Below are positions 16,351 to 25,008 of a DNA stretch of 48,810 nt, in pieces. Source of the stretch: Anaerotignum lactatifermentans DSM 14214 (GTDB lineage Bacteria > Bacillota > Clostridia > Lachnospirales > Anaerotignaceae). Every line of letters starts with the position of its first letter. Positions within the stretch are counted from its first letter, which is position 1. The stretch lies in assembly GCF_900142265.1 (NCBI RefSeq), contig NZ_FRAH01000020.1, positions 1 through 48,810 on the forward strand. Direction: 5' to 3'. Position numbers and translations under genes: made by a program. The notes beneath the pieces were generated by a model. The model ran no database searches. It worked only from the letters and a program-made list of their open reading frames with translations, and had not been told where the DNA came from.

Positions 16351-16773
16351 ATGGAAATGTCACAGAGCATATTAAAAAACGCAGATTTGAAATCCACAAA
16401 AAAGCGCTGTCTGCTGCTTTCGATTCTCCAGACAGAAGACCGCGCCATGACAGCTGAAGAACTATTGGAAAAAGCCACGCCCATTCTGCCCATGAACGCT
16501 TCTACGGTATATCGTACTTTGAATACACTGACAGAAAAAGGAGTCCTGAGCAAGAGCCTACGTAAAGACGGCAAATCCTATTTTTCATTGGAAAAACACG
16601 ATCACCATCATCGTTTGGTCTGCACCGTCTGCCGCAAAGTCATTCCTGTTGACTCCTGCCCTCTGAAAGAGCTGGAAGAAGATCTGGAAGCAAAAACAGG
16701 CTTCCGCATCACTGGACATACCTTGGAATTCAGCGGTATCTGCCCAGAATGCAGAAAATCAAATGGGCTTTAA
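16351..16773 (+). CDS. Fur family metal- or peroxide-responsive repressor
   Basis: 140-residue Fur superfamily protein. N-terminal winged helix (~15-80: MTAEELLEKA, MNASTVYRTLNTLTEKGVL). Then the His-rich metal hinge EKHDHHHRLVC and two structural zinc pairs C91-x2-C94 and C131-x2-C134. Whether it senses Fe, Zn or peroxide (Fur, Zur, PerR) cannot be told. Start ATG 16351 is chosen because the promoter covers 16300-16328 and AAGGA lies 7 bases before it. The leader is only about 15 bases. It ends at a strong bidirectional terminator. Confidence 0.92.
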   Translation: MEMSQSILKNADLKSTKKRCLLLSILQTEDRAMTAEELLEKATPILPMNASTVYRTLNTLTEKGVLSKSLRKDGKSYFSLEKHDHHHRLVCTVCRKVIPVDSCPLKELEEDLEAKTGFRITGHTLEFSGICPECRKSNGL

Positions 16774-16787
16774 ACAAACGTAAATAG

Positions 16788-16830
16788 AAACAGCCAGTAT
16801 TTCTCATAGAAAATACTGGCTGTTTTTTAT
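16788..16830. terminator. Bidirectional terminator between fur and the lysis cassette
   Basis: aaacagccagtattt (16788-16802) pairs perfectly with aaatactggctgttt (16811-16825). T runs follow on the plus strand, and a shorter T tract on the minus strand. It serves the convergent fur and amidase genes. Confidence 0.88.
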
Positions 16831-17586
16831 TTACAGCATTTCTTTACGATCCAGAATCATAAAGATACGAACCATATCCTCTGACAGATTCAGATTTCCA
16901 TTCTCATCTCCGCTGAGTACACCTTCATCCACCAGTTTTTTGATGATTTCCTTGCCGTAGGGCAAATCCTCGATTTTCTGATATCGTTTCACTTCCTCAT
17001 CCCCTTCCGTTTCCTCCTTGTAAGTCACGCCGAAATAACTGCATACGCCTTTGCAGATGCCTTCTGCACATTGCTTCCGATACTCCTCTGAAAGAAGCAG
17101 TTTTGCTTCCTCCCGATTTGTCATAAAGCCCCCTTCAATGAGAACTGCCGGCATTTTCGTTGCCCGCAGCACATAAAGATCTGCGCTTTTTTTCACGCCT
17201 CTGTTTTTTCTGCCGCATGCTTTTACCAATGCTTCATGAACCTTTCCCCCAAAGTCCACAGTCTTGGCATCCGCCTTTTCATAAATCCAGCTTTCTACGC
17301 CGTTTGCGTCATTCCAATCACTGCCAAAGGCATTGGCATGGATGCTGATATACGCATCTGCTTTTGCGTCATTTGCCCGTTTGACGCGGGTCTGCAAAGA
17401 TGTGTCCTCATCCCCCGGTGCCACTGCAAGGACACGAAAACCGCATCTTTTCAGCGCGTCCATTAAATAAGACGCTACTGCCCGATTATAGGCGTTTTCC
17501 GGCATATAACTGCCGTCAGGGAACAAGGGTGTGCGCTTGCCAGCCGTTTTCATGCCATGACCATCATCTACTGCCACACAAAACAT
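16831..17586 (-). CDS. Phage-type N-acetylmuramoyl-L-alanine amidase (endolysin)
   Basis: 251-residue Amidase_3 protein that cleaves the MurNAc-L-Ala bond of peptidoglycan. Zinc ligands H10, E30 and H83 (SIHANA) and catalytic E151 (VLIEGGF) are all present. There is no signal peptide, as expected for an endolysin that needs a holin. The C-terminal ~55 residues (KIEDLPYGKEIIKKLVDEGVL and after) form the short helical repeat found at the end of clostridial phage lysins, probably for cell-wall binding or dimerisation. It follows the holin gene by 15 bases and is the last gene of a three-gene lysis cassette with no other phage genes near. Confidence 0.92.
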   Translation of the reverse strand: MFCVAVDDGHGMKTAGKRTPLFPDGSYMPENAYNRAVASYLMDALKRCGFRVLAVAPGDEDTSLQTRVKRANDAKADAYISIHANAFGSDWNDANGVESWIYEKADAKTVDFGGKVHEALVKACGRKNRGVKKSADLYVLRATKMPAVLIEGGFMTNREEAKLLLSEEYRKQCAEGICKGVCSYFGVTYKEETEGDEEVKRYQKIEDLPYGKEIIKKLVDEGVLSGDENGNLNLSEDMVRIFMILDRKEML

Positions 17587-17601
17587 CTCATCTGCTCCTT
17601 T

Positions 17602-17841
17602 CTATTGATTTTTCTTTTCATCGGAAATCCCTTTAGTGGTTGGGTCAGTCAGTACCCCCAGTACTGCTAGAAATGCCGTTGCCAGCAGATAAGGATTGGC
17701 AAAGAGCGCTTTCACCTCATCACACAGCACCTGCCAGCTGGTAAGCATTTCAGGATTTGCTCCTGTTGCTGTCAGCACCACGCCCACCAGCCCCACCCAA
17801 AACCAAGGGTTTGTCAGTCGTTTCTTCCATTCCAGATTCAT
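17602..17841 (-). CDS. Phage holin, phi LC3 family-like
   Basis: 79-residue membrane protein. It has two hydrophobic segments (FWVGLVGVVLTATG, ~13-27, and PYLLATAFLAVLGVL, ~50-64), an N-terminal NLEWKKRLTNPWFW typical of the phi LC3 holin family, and the conserved end VLTDPTTKGISD. Holins form membrane lesions that release the endolysin. ATG 17841 with GGGGGG about 8 bases upstream. It lies 20 bases after the coiled-coil gene and 15 before the amidase. Confidence 0.9.
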   Translation of the reverse strand: MNLEWKKRLTNPWFWVGLVGVVLTATGANPEMLTSWQVLCDEVKALFANPYLLATAFLAVLGVLTDPTTKGISDEKKNQ

Positions 17842-17861
17842 TTGTATTCCCCCCTTTCATA

Positions 17862-18119
17862 CTATGCGTACTCGTCCAAACGGTGATGGGCAGATTTTGC
17901 GCTGCTTTCTACGGCGGATAAACGGCCTTCATGGTCTTTCAAAGATGCTTTGATGCCTTCCAGATCTTTCTGCATACCAAGAATCATATCTAGTTTCGCG
18001 TCCACACCGCCCCGCCATGCGGCATCCTTCTCCACCGACTTATCCCGGCTCTGAACAAAACTAAGAACGCCCAGAAGACCGCCCAGCACCGACAGCGCCA
18101 GCCCAATTTCCAGTTCCAT
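17862..18119 (-). CDS. Phage-type membrane-anchored coiled-coil protein (XhlA-like)
   Basis: 85-residue protein. A hydrophobic N-terminal segment (ELEIGLALSVLGGLLGVLSF) is followed by charged helix, KLDMILGMQKDLEGIKASLK, then DHEGRLSAVESSAKSAHHRL, a coiled coil. Such proteins stand just before holin and amidase genes in many clostridial prophages and may help lysis (XhlA-like role, inferred). The frame extends upstream to 18218 but covers part of the accA terminator region; ATG 18119 has AAGGAGG 6 bases before it. First gene of the lysis cassette. Confidence 0.78.
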   Translation of the reverse strand: MELEIGLALSVLGGLLGVLSFVQSRDKSVEKDAAWRGGVDAKLDMILGMQKDLEGIKASLKDHEGRLSAVESSAKSAHHRLDEYA

Positions 18120-18191
18120 ATCCTCCCTCCTTTCCCGGACAAAAGGAGCATAACGGAAAAAAAGTCCCGCTGCGTCCCAACTTTTCTGCAT

Positions 18192-18224
18192 AAAAAAAGT
18201 CCCTGTGGGAAATCCCACAAGGAC
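18192..18224 (-). terminator. Terminator of the fatty acid operon
   Basis: gtccctgtggg (18199-18209) pairs with cccacaaggac (18214-18224) with one mismatch/wobble; seven T follow on the minus strand (18192-18198). It ends the fab-acc operon after accA. No good promoter is seen between it and the lysis cassette. Confidence 0.88.
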
Positions 18225-18238
18225 ATCAAATACAAATA

Positions 18239-19027
18239 TTATTTTTCGCTGTAAACGCCCAGTTTACGGAAACGTTCATAGCGTTTTTCAGACAGGACAC
18301 GACCGGAATACTGTTCCAGTTCCTGTACGTCAGAAAGCAGACGCGCTTTCAGGTCTTCGCACATGACATCAAAGGAATCAAAGTTTTCTTCAATGACATC
18401 TTCTGCCACACCGAAGCGTTTCATATCTTCTGCTGTGATTTTCAGGCATTCTGCCGCGTCAGCCGCTTTGCTTGCGTCTTCCCACAGGATAGATGCGCAG
18501 CCTTCGGGAGAAATAACGGAAAATACCGCATTTTCCAGCATATATACTCTGTTTGCCACAGACAGCCCCAGTGCGCCGCCGCTGCCGCCTTCCCCAATGA
18601 CAATGGTGATAATGGGTGTTTCCAGACCCATCATTTGCATCAGGTTATCAGCAATGGCCTGACCCTGACCACGTTCTTCCGCTTCTTCCCCGCAGTATGC
18701 ACCGGAGGTATCCACGAAACAAATGACAGGGCGATGGAATTTCTCCGCCTGTTTCATAAGGCGCAGGGCTTTCCGATAGCCTTCGGGCATGGGGCAGCCG
18801 AAATTGCAGCGGATTCTTTCCTGCAAATCGCGACCACGTTCAATGCCAATGAATGTGACAGGAATATCCCCAAGATAACCGATACCGCCAATGATGGCAG
18901 GGTCATCTGCGTATTTCCGGTCGCCATGCAGTTCTGTTCTTTCTGTGAACAGATTTTCGATATAGGCACGGGAAGTGGGACGATCCTGGGCTCTTGCAGC
19001 CTGTAATCTTTCATAAGCTGTCATCAT
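18239..19027 (-). CDS. accA: Acetyl-CoA carboxylase carboxyltransferase subunit alpha
   Basis: 262-residue alpha subunit of the carboxyltransferase that moves CO2 from biotin to acetyl-CoA to give malonyl-CoA. Crotonase-fold landmarks: [27 protein letters not shown], the glycine-rich [20 protein letters not shown] and [15 protein letters not shown]. It lacks the ~50-residue N-terminal extension of E. coli AccA, common in clostridia. ATG 19027 overlaps the accD stop as ATGA, with AGGAGG 8 bases before it. Last gene of the operon. Confidence 0.97.
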   Translation of the reverse strand: MMTAYERLQAARAQDRPTSRAYIENLFTERTELHGDRKYADDPAIIGGIGYLGDIPVTFIGIERGRDLQERIRCNFGCPMPEGYRKALRLMKQAEKFHRPVICFVDTSGAYCGEEAEERGQGQAIADNLMQMMGLETPIITIVIGEGGSGGALGLSVANRVYMLENAVFSVISPEGCASILWEDASKAADAAECLKITAEDMKRFGVAEDVIEENFDSFDVMCEDLKARLLSDVQELEQYSGRVLSEKRYERFRKLGVYSEK

Positions 19028-19878
19028 GCCTCATCCCTCCTTCTGCTGTGCTGTTTCAAAAGCCGTTCCAGTGTTGCCCGCAGTTCTGTACGAGGCACGA
19101 TGGCATCTACAAAACCGCAGTCCTGCAGAAATTCTGCACGCTGGAAATCTTCCGGCAATTTTTTCTTAGTCGTCTGTTCAATGACACGACGACCGGCAAA
19201 GCCAATGAGTGCATTGGGTTCGGACAGGATGATGTCCCCCAGCATAGCAAAGCTTGCTGTTACCCCGCCAGTTGTAGGGTCTGTCAGAACAGTGATATAC
19301 AATCCGCCTTTGTCGCTGTGGAAATGAACAGCGCCGCTGGTTTTTGCCATCTGCATGAGGGACAGAATCCCTTCCTGCATTCTGGCGCCGCCAGAGGCTG
19401 TGAAGCCCACTACAGGCAGATCATGTTCTGTTGCGTATTCAAAAAGCCGTGTAATCTTTTCCCCTACCACAGAACCCATACTGCCCATCATGAACTGAGG
19501 GTCCATAACAAACACAGCGCAGGGCTGACGGCGGATGGTAGCAGTACCGCATACCACGCCTTCCATCTGACCGGATGCCGCACGGGCAGACTCGATCTTA
19601 TTGGCATAGCCAGGGAAGTTCAAAGGGTTTTCTGTCTGGATATTCATTTCCAGTTCCTGAAAACTGCCTTTATCACAAATGGCTTTGATTCTTGTTCTGG
19701 CATTGATACGGTAATGGTAGCCACAGGAAGGGCATACCATTTTGTTCTTTGCGACAGAACGCTTTGTATCAATGGCTTTACAAATGGGGCAGCGGATTTT
19801 TTCTTCCACCGTAGGTGTGATACCGCCGCTTTCCAGCACATTTCTTGATTTTCGGAACATGCCAACAATATTATTCAA
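19024..19878 (-). CDS. accD: Acetyl-CoA carboxylase carboxyltransferase subunit beta
   Basis: 284-residue beta subunit, partner of AccA in the A2B2 carboxyltransferase. The N-terminal zinc ribbon has C30-x2-C33 and C49-x2-C52. The core shows [41 protein letters not shown] and [14 protein letters not shown]. The start is a TTG at 19878, 8 bases after AGGAGG and overlapping the accC stop; an ATG at 19860 is the alternative. C-terminal tail is basic. Translation is coupled to accC and accA. Confidence 0.97.
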   Translation of the reverse strand: MNNIVGMFRKSRNVLESGGITPTVEEKIRCPICKAIDTKRSVAKNKMVCPSCGYHYRINARTRIKAICDKGSFQELEMNIQTENPLNFPGYANKIESARAASGQMEGVVCGTATIRRQPCAVFVMDPQFMMGSMGSVVGEKITRLFEYATEHDLPVVGFTASGGARMQEGILSLMQMAKTSGAVHFHSDKGGLYITVLTDPTTGGVTASFAMLGDIILSEPNALIGFAGRRVIEQTTKKKLPEDFQRAEFLQDCGFVDAIVPRTELRATLERLLKQHSRRRDEA

Positions 19879-21205
19879 GTTCTGTGCCTCCTTCCGCCAA
19901 CAGTTCCGGCAGAATCAGTGTGTCATAATCCCCTTTCTGGAACCGGGGGTTACGCACCAGCCGCAGTTGGTCTTCAATATTTGTATGAATCCCATGGATA
20001 ACCATTTCACAAAGAGCCGCTTCCATTTTGCGGATGGCGTCTTCTCTGGTCTTGGCGTAAACAATGAGTTTCCCAATCATGGAATCATAAAAAGGTACAA
20101 TCAGGCAATCCTGTACCAATGCTGTATCAAAGTGTACCCGGGAACCGCCGGGGATATGCAAAAAGTCTACCTGACCGGTGCTTCTTGCATTGATGCGGCA
20201 TTCCATGGAATGACCGTGCAGGTGAATATCTTCCTGCGTGAAATCCAGAGGAATCTGGCAGGCAATACGAATCTGCCACTTTACGATGTCCACATCGCTG
20301 ATTTCTTCTGTAATGGGATGTTCTACCTGCAGACGGGTATTCATTTCAATGAAATAGAAATTGCCGTCGGGTGCCAGCAGGAACTCTACAGTACCTGCGT
20401 TCACATAGTTGGCAGCTTTTGCCGCTTTCACAGCCGCATCCATCATTCTTTTGCGGATGTCTTCTGTCATAACAGGGCAAGGTGTTTCTTCCAGCACCTT
20501 CTGCTTGTTCAGCTGCAGGGAGCAATCACGTTCCCCCAGACAAACGATGTTGCCGAAGGCGTCTGCCAGCACCTGCATTTCCACATGGCGTACGGAAGTC
20601 AGATATTTTTCCAGGAACACATCGCCGTTGCCAAAAGCACTTTTGGCTTCTTCAGACGCTGCCAAAAAGGCATGTTCCAGATCTTCTTCTCTTTCCACCA
20701 CGCGGATGCCCTTGCCGCCGCCGCCAGCGGTAGCTTTTACCAGAATGGGATAGCCGATTTCCGCAGCCAGACGTTTTGCTTCCGCAGGGTCATGAAGGAT
20801 TTCTGTACCGGGTACCACAGGCACACCGATTTCCTTCATGAGCTGACGGGAATTGTCCTTATCACCCATGGCGCGAAGCACATTGCTGTCAGGACCAATG
20901 AAAATGATGCCCTTTTCTTCGCAAAGTGCCGCAAACTCAGGGTTTTCGGACAAAAAGCCATAGCCGGGATGGATGGCTTCCGCATTGGATGCCAAAGCTG
21001 CACTGATGATATTTTTCTGGTTCAGATAGCTGTCTGCCGCCGCGTTGGAACCGATACAGATTCTTTCGTCTGCCAGTGCAACGGGCAGGGAATTCTGGTC
21101 TGCTTCGGAATATACTGCTACGGTTTCGATGCCCATTTCCTTACAGGCACGAATGATGCGGACAGCTACCTCCCCTCTGTTTGCAATGAGAATTTTTGAA
21201 AACAT
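19871..21205 (-). CDS. accC: Biotin carboxylase subunit of acetyl-CoA carboxylase
   Basis: 444-residue ATP-grasp enzyme that carboxylates the biotin on AccB with bicarbonate and ATP. Visible: [30 protein letters not shown], the glycine-rich ATP loop [49 protein letters not shown] and ECRINA. Length is normal. ATG 21205 lies 6 bases after the fabZ stop with GAGGA upstream. Confidence 0.98.
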   Translation of the reverse strand: MFSKILIANRGEVAVRIIRACKEMGIETVAVYSEADQNSLPVALADERICIGSNAAADSYLNQKNIISAALASNAEAIHPGYGFLSENPEFAALCEEKGIIFIGPDSNVLRAMGDKDNSRQLMKEIGVPVVPGTEILHDPAEAKRLAAEIGYPILVKATAGGGGKGIRVVEREEDLEHAFLAASEEAKSAFGNGDVFLEKYLTSVRHVEMQVLADAFGNIVCLGERDCSLQLNKQKVLEETPCPVMTEDIRKRMMDAAVKAAKAANYVNAGTVEFLLAPDGNFYFIEMNTRLQVEHPITEEISDVDIVKWQIRIACQIPLDFTQEDIHLHGHSMECRINARSTGQVDFLHIPGGSRVHFDTALVQDCLIVPFYDSMIGKLIVYAKTREDAIRKMEAALCEMVIHGIHTNIEDQLRLVRNPRFQKGDYDTLILPELLAEGGTELE

Positions 21206-21211
21206 ATCCTC

Positions 21212-21625
21212 TTACTCCTTTATCAGAGCGAAAGAAAATTCCGCACTGACGCATAATTTTCCGTTCACAAAGCCTTTGCCGCTTGCCCAGTAGAAAGGAC
21301 CTTTGTGTTTGATCAAAGTGCATTCTGTTTCCAAAACATCACCGGGACGCACGCTGTTTTTGAAACGTACTTTGTCCAGACCTGTGAAATAAGGTGTTGC
21401 GCCTTCCTGTTCACCGGAAAGGAGCACACAGGTGGACTGTCCCAGAATTTCGCACAGGATAACACCCGGCACTACAGGGTTACCGGGGAAATGTCCCTGC
21501 AAAAACCACTCATCGGGGCGGATGGTCTTTTTGCCGTAAGCAACGCCATCTCTCAGTTCTGCTTCGTCAACCAGAAGCATATTGTCCCGATGGGGCAGTA
21601 TTTTCTTCAGTTCTTCCTGATTCAT
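21212..21625 (-). CDS. fabZ: 3-hydroxyacyl-ACP dehydratase
   Basis: 137-residue hot-dog fold dehydratase acting in each elongation cycle. The catalytic pair is visible: H45 in LQGHFPGNPVVPG and E59 in VILCEILGQ. The start LKKILPHRDNMLLVD is typical. It sits between accB and accC, the usual clostridial order. Because the operon has no FabA or FabM, unsaturated fatty acids, if made, need another route. Confidence 0.97.
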   Translation of the reverse strand: MNQEELKKILPHRDNMLLVDEAELRDGVAYGKKTIRPDEWFLQGHFPGNPVVPGVILCEILGQSTCVLLSGEQEGATPYFTGLDKVRFKNSVRPGDVLETECTLIKHKGPFYWASGKGFVNGKLCVSAEFSFALIKE

Positions 21626-21645
21626 AGGTTTTCGCCTTCTTCCTG

Positions 21646-22107
21646 TCAGTCTTCACGGATACGGAACAGAACCTGACCGTATTCCACGATCTGACCGTTG
21701 TTGACACAGATTTCTTCAATGGTACCGCTGCATTCTGCTGCGATTTCATTGAACATCTTCATGGATTCTACGATACATACAGTATCGCCGGCTGCTACAT
21801 GATCCCCTACGGCTACATAGGGTGCCGCACCAGCCTGAGGTGCCATATAAACAGTACCTACCAGAGGTGTTTTCTGTTCATACAGATCTTCTTCAGGGGC
21901 AGCGGGTGCTGCAGGTGCCGCAGGTGCTTCTGCTGCTGCAACGGGCACAGCTTCCACAGGAACAGCCGCAGGCACTACCACAGCAGGTGCCACAGGAGCA
22001 GAAACTGCTTCCAGCACCAGTCTGTTGTCGCCTTCTGTCAAATCCAGTTTGGTCAAACCGTTATCTTTCAAAATTTTTGCTAATTCAGCAATCTTTGTTG
22101 TTTCCAT
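21646..22107 (-). CDS. accB: Biotin carboxyl carrier protein of acetyl-CoA carboxylase
   Basis: 153-residue BCCP. N-terminal helical part (1-35), then an Ala/Pro/Val-rich flexible linker (~37-72), then the biotinyl domain with the thumb loop and biotin attachment Lys117 in VESMKMFNE. Linker length and composition are in the normal range for bacterial AccB. It starts 5 bases after fabF, with GGTGAG reaching into the fabF end. Confidence 0.97.
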   Translation of the reverse strand: METTKIAELAKILKDNGLTKLDLTEGDNRLVLEAVSAPVAPAVVVPAAVPVEAVPVAAAEAPAAPAAPAAPEEDLYEQKTPLVGTVYMAPQAGAAPYVAVGDHVAAGDTVCIVESMKMFNEIAAECSGTIEEICVNNGQIVEYGQVLFRIRED

Positions 22108-22112
22108 CTATC

Positions 22113-23348
22113 TCACCCTTTGAATTTTCTAAATGCGATGCAGGCATTGTGACCGCCAAAGCCCAGAGAAGTGGACAGAACGGCTTCCAGTTCCGCTTCT
22201 TCCGCTACATTGGGTGTATAGTGCAGATCACAAACTTCATCCTGTTCCTGCAGGTTGATGGTGGGAGGTACCAGAGAGTTGTTCATGGCACAGATTGCAG
22301 CGATAGCTTCTGCTGCACCTGCTGCACCCAGCATATGACCTGTCATGGATTTTGTAGAGCTGATATGTACTTTCTGTGCGTCTTCTTCGCCCAGAGCCTT
22401 ACGGATGGCATTTGTTTCTGTTTTATCGTTCAGGGATGTACCTGTGCCATGGGCGTTGATGTAGATTTTTTCTGCGGGAACGCCTTCCAGCTCAGCCATA
22501 GCTTCTTTGATCGCTCTTGCGCTGGCTACAGCTGTTTCATCGGGAGCTGTTACATGGTGTGCGTCGCAAGTGGAACCATAACCGCATACTTCCGCGTAAA
22601 TCTTTGCGCCTCTTGCTTTTGCGTGTTCATATTCTTCCAGGATCAGTGTGCCTGCACCTTCGCCCATAACAAAACCGCCGCGGCGTTTGTCGAAAGGCAG
22701 AGATGCTGCGTTAGGATCTTCAGAAGGGCTCAGTGCCATACATGCGCCAAAGCCTGCCACTGCCAGATTGGTGATGGCTGCTTCACTACCACCGCAGATA
22801 GCCGCTGTTGTGTAGCCGTGACGGATTGCACGATATGCTTCGCCGATACATGTAGTACCTGTAGCACATGCAGTTGTCATGGAAACGCAAGGACCCTGTG
22901 CATGATATTTGATGGCAATGTTGCCAGCTGCGATATTGCTGATCATTTTAGGGATGAACAGAGGAGAAACACGTCTGGGACCTTTTTCTTCCAGTGCTTT
23001 GTAAGATTCTCCAAATGTTTCAAAACCACCGATACCGCTACCAAAGTATACGCCCAGTTCTTCAGGGGCGATTTTGCCTTCCAGTTCGCTGTCAGCCATG
23101 GCTTCTGCCGCAGATGCCAGCGCATACTGTGTGAAACGGTCCAGCTTCTTTGCGGACAGTTTATCCATGCAGCACAGAGGATCGAAATCCTTTACTTCTG
23201 CTGCCAGTTTATATTTGGATTCGGATACGTCAAAACGGGTAATCATACCGATGCCGTTTTTGCCTGTTTTCAGACCTTCCCAGAAATCAGCCACGTTGTT
23301 GCCGATGGGAGTTACCGCACCCAAACCTGTTACTACGACTCTTTTCAT
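22113..23348 (-). CDS. fabF: 3-oxoacyl-ACP synthase II
   Basis: 411-residue condensing enzyme that extends acyl-ACP with malonyl-ACP. Thiolase fold with the full Cys-His-His triad: C161 in TTACATGTTC, H300 in NAHGTGTSLND, H338 in KSMTGHMLGAAG, and supporting K333. The gatekeeper region FGGHNACIAFRK is standard for FabF. ATG 23348 with AGGAGG in the 10-base gap after fabG. Confidence 0.98.
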   Translation of the reverse strand: MKRVVVTGLGAVTPIGNNVADFWEGLKTGKNGIGMITRFDVSESKYKLAAEVKDFDPLCCMDKLSAKKLDRFTQYALASAAEAMADSELEGKIAPEELGVYFGSGIGGFETFGESYKALEEKGPRRVSPLFIPKMISNIAAGNIAIKYHAQGPCVSMTTACATGTTCIGEAYRAIRHGYTTAAICGGSEAAITNLAVAGFGACMALSPSEDPNAASLPFDKRRGGFVMGEGAGTLILEEYEHAKARGAKIYAEVCGYGSTCDAHHVTAPDETAVASARAIKEAMAELEGVPAEKIYINAHGTGTSLNDKTETNAIRKALGEEDAQKVHISSTKSMTGHMLGAAGAAEAIAAICAMNNSLVPPTINLQEQDEVCDLHYTPNVAEEAELEAVLSTSLGFGGHNACIAFRKFKG

Positions 23349-23358
23349 AAAGTACCTC

Positions 23359-24093
23359 CTACATGGCCAGACCGCCGTCGATGCGGATCACTTCGCCAGT
23401 GATATAATCGGACTGGTCGCTTGCCAAAAACAGCGCAAGGTTTGCAATGTCTTCGGGCTGCGCAAATCTTTTCATTGGAATATGATCGACTAATGCGTTA
23501 TTTTCAGACAGATTTTCTGTCATGTCTGTTGCTACAAAACCGGGCGCAATGGCATTGCAGTTCACATTGCGGCTAGCCAGTTCTTTTGCAACGGATTTTG
23601 TCAGCCCAATGAGCCCCGCTTTGGATGCGGAGTAGTTTGTCTGACCGGGATTGCCCATCAGACCGGATACAGAGCTGATATTGATAATCTTGCCGCTTTT
23701 CTGTTTCATGAAAACAGGGTAAAGCTGCTTGATCATATAGAAAGCGCCTTTCAGATTGGTATCCACAACGCTGTCGAAGTCGGGAACCTTCATCATAGGC
23801 ACCAGTTTGTCCTTGGTAATGCCGGCATTGTTTACCAGAATATCGGCGCCGCCGAAATCTTTGATAATCTGTTTGCAGACTGCGGCAACCTGTTCCGCGT
23901 CCGCCACGTTGCACTGGTAAGCTTCTGCCTTTACACCCATTTCCTGCAGAGCTGCTTTTGTTTCTTCTGCTTTCTGGGTATTGCCTGCATACAGCAGCGC
24001 AATGTTTGCGCCCTGTTCTGCGAATCTTTTACAAATGGCCGCACCGATACCACGGGAACCGCCTGTAACAATGGCTGTTTTTCCTTTCAACAT
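23359..24093 (-). CDS. fabG: 3-oxoacyl-ACP reductase
   Basis: 244-residue short-chain dehydrogenase, NADPH-dependent reductase of the elongation cycle. Rossmann motif TGGSRGIG (residues 10-17), NNAGI at 88-92, and catalytic S141, Y154 (NYSASKAG) and K158. The C-terminus EVIRIDGGLAM is the FabG type. It starts 3 bases after the fabD stop. Confidence 0.98.
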   Translation of the reverse strand: MLKGKTAIVTGGSRGIGAAICKRFAEQGANIALLYAGNTQKAEETKAALQEMGVKAEAYQCNVADAEQVAAVCKQIIKDFGGADILVNNAGITKDKLVPMMKVPDFDSVVDTNLKGAFYMIKQLYPVFMKQKSGKIINISSVSGLMGNPGQTNYSASKAGLIGLTKSVAKELASRNVNCNAIAPGFVATDMTENLSENNALVDHIPMKRFAQPEDIANLALFLASDQSDYITGEVIRIDGGLAM

Positions 24094-24096
24094 ATC

Positions 24097-25008
24097 TTAG
24101 CGTACCTCCTCTGCTACCTGGCGAGCTTCTTCCATGTTGGAAACAGCATACACTTTGCTGTCGGGAAGAATGCGGCTGATGAGTTTCTTCAGTGTGGTGC
24201 CAACGCCCACTTCGATGAAAGTATCAAAGCCGTCTGCCGCCATATTTTCAATGCTTTCCTGCCAACGCAGGGAATGGTTGATCTGTTTTTCCATCAGATC
24301 TCTTACTTCCGCTGTGTAAGGTTTTGTTGTGTAGTTGGAATATACAGTCATTTCGGGCTGTTTTACATCTACAGCCTTCAGTGCTTCTGCAAATTCCTGA
24401 GATGCTTCATCCATAAAAGGAGAATGGAAACCGCCGCCTACGGCTACGGGCAGACATCTGCCGCCAGCTTCCTTTACATCTTTTCCGAAACTGTCGAGTT
24501 CATCTTTTTTCCCGGCAACAACCAGCTGACCGGGTCCATTGTAGTTTACAGGGAACACATTGGGGTATTTTTCCGCCAGTGCTTCTACCTGTGCATTTTC
24601 CATTTTCATCACCGCTACCATAGATGCGGGATGTTCTTTTGCAGCTTTTCCCATGGCTGCCCCTCTCGCGCAGGCCAAACGGAACCCATCTTCAGGGCTG
24701 TAAGCGCCTGCAAAAGCCAATGCTGGGATTTCTCCCAGGGAAAAACCTGCCACAGCCTCAGGCACAATGCCTTCTTCCCGCAGTGCAATTGCTGCTGCGA
24801 TGTCTGCCAGATACAGACAGGGCTGTGTATTTTCTGTGATTTTCAATTCTTCGGCTGTACCTTCAAAGCACTGCTGCAAAGTGCCGGGGCGGATTTCCTC
24901 CGCCCGAGCAAACAGTTCTTTTACGCTTGCGTTGTTTTCGTAAAAGTCCTTGCCCATACCGGCCTTCTGCGCGCCCTGCCCTGAAAAGACAAAGGCTATT
25001 TTACCCAT
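24097..25008 (-). CDS. fabD: Malonyl-CoA:ACP transacylase
   Basis: 303-residue acyltransferase loading malonyl groups on ACP. FSGQGAQ at the N-terminus, nucleophile S90, R115 in LACARGAAMG for the malonyl carboxylate, and catalytic H195 in GGGFHSPFM. The nucleophile elbow reads GFSLGE instead of the common GHSLGE, so the residue before Ser is Phe, not His. The rest is intact and the operon position is canonical, so it should be active. It overlaps fabK by 13 bases. Confidence 0.95.
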   Translation of the reverse strand: MGKIAFVFSGQGAQKAGMGKDFYENNASVKELFARAEEIRPGTLQQCFEGTAEELKITENTQPCLYLADIAAAIALREEGIVPEAVAGFSLGEIPALAFAGAYSPEDGFRLACARGAAMGKAAKEHPASMVAVMKMENAQVEALAEKYPNVFPVNYNGPGQLVVAGKKDELDSFGKDVKEAGGRCLPVAVGGGFHSPFMDEASQEFAEALKAVDVKQPEMTVYSNYTTKPYTAEVRDLMEKQINHSLRWQESIENMAADGFDTFIEVGVGTTLKKLISRILPDSKVYAVSNMEEARQVAEEVR

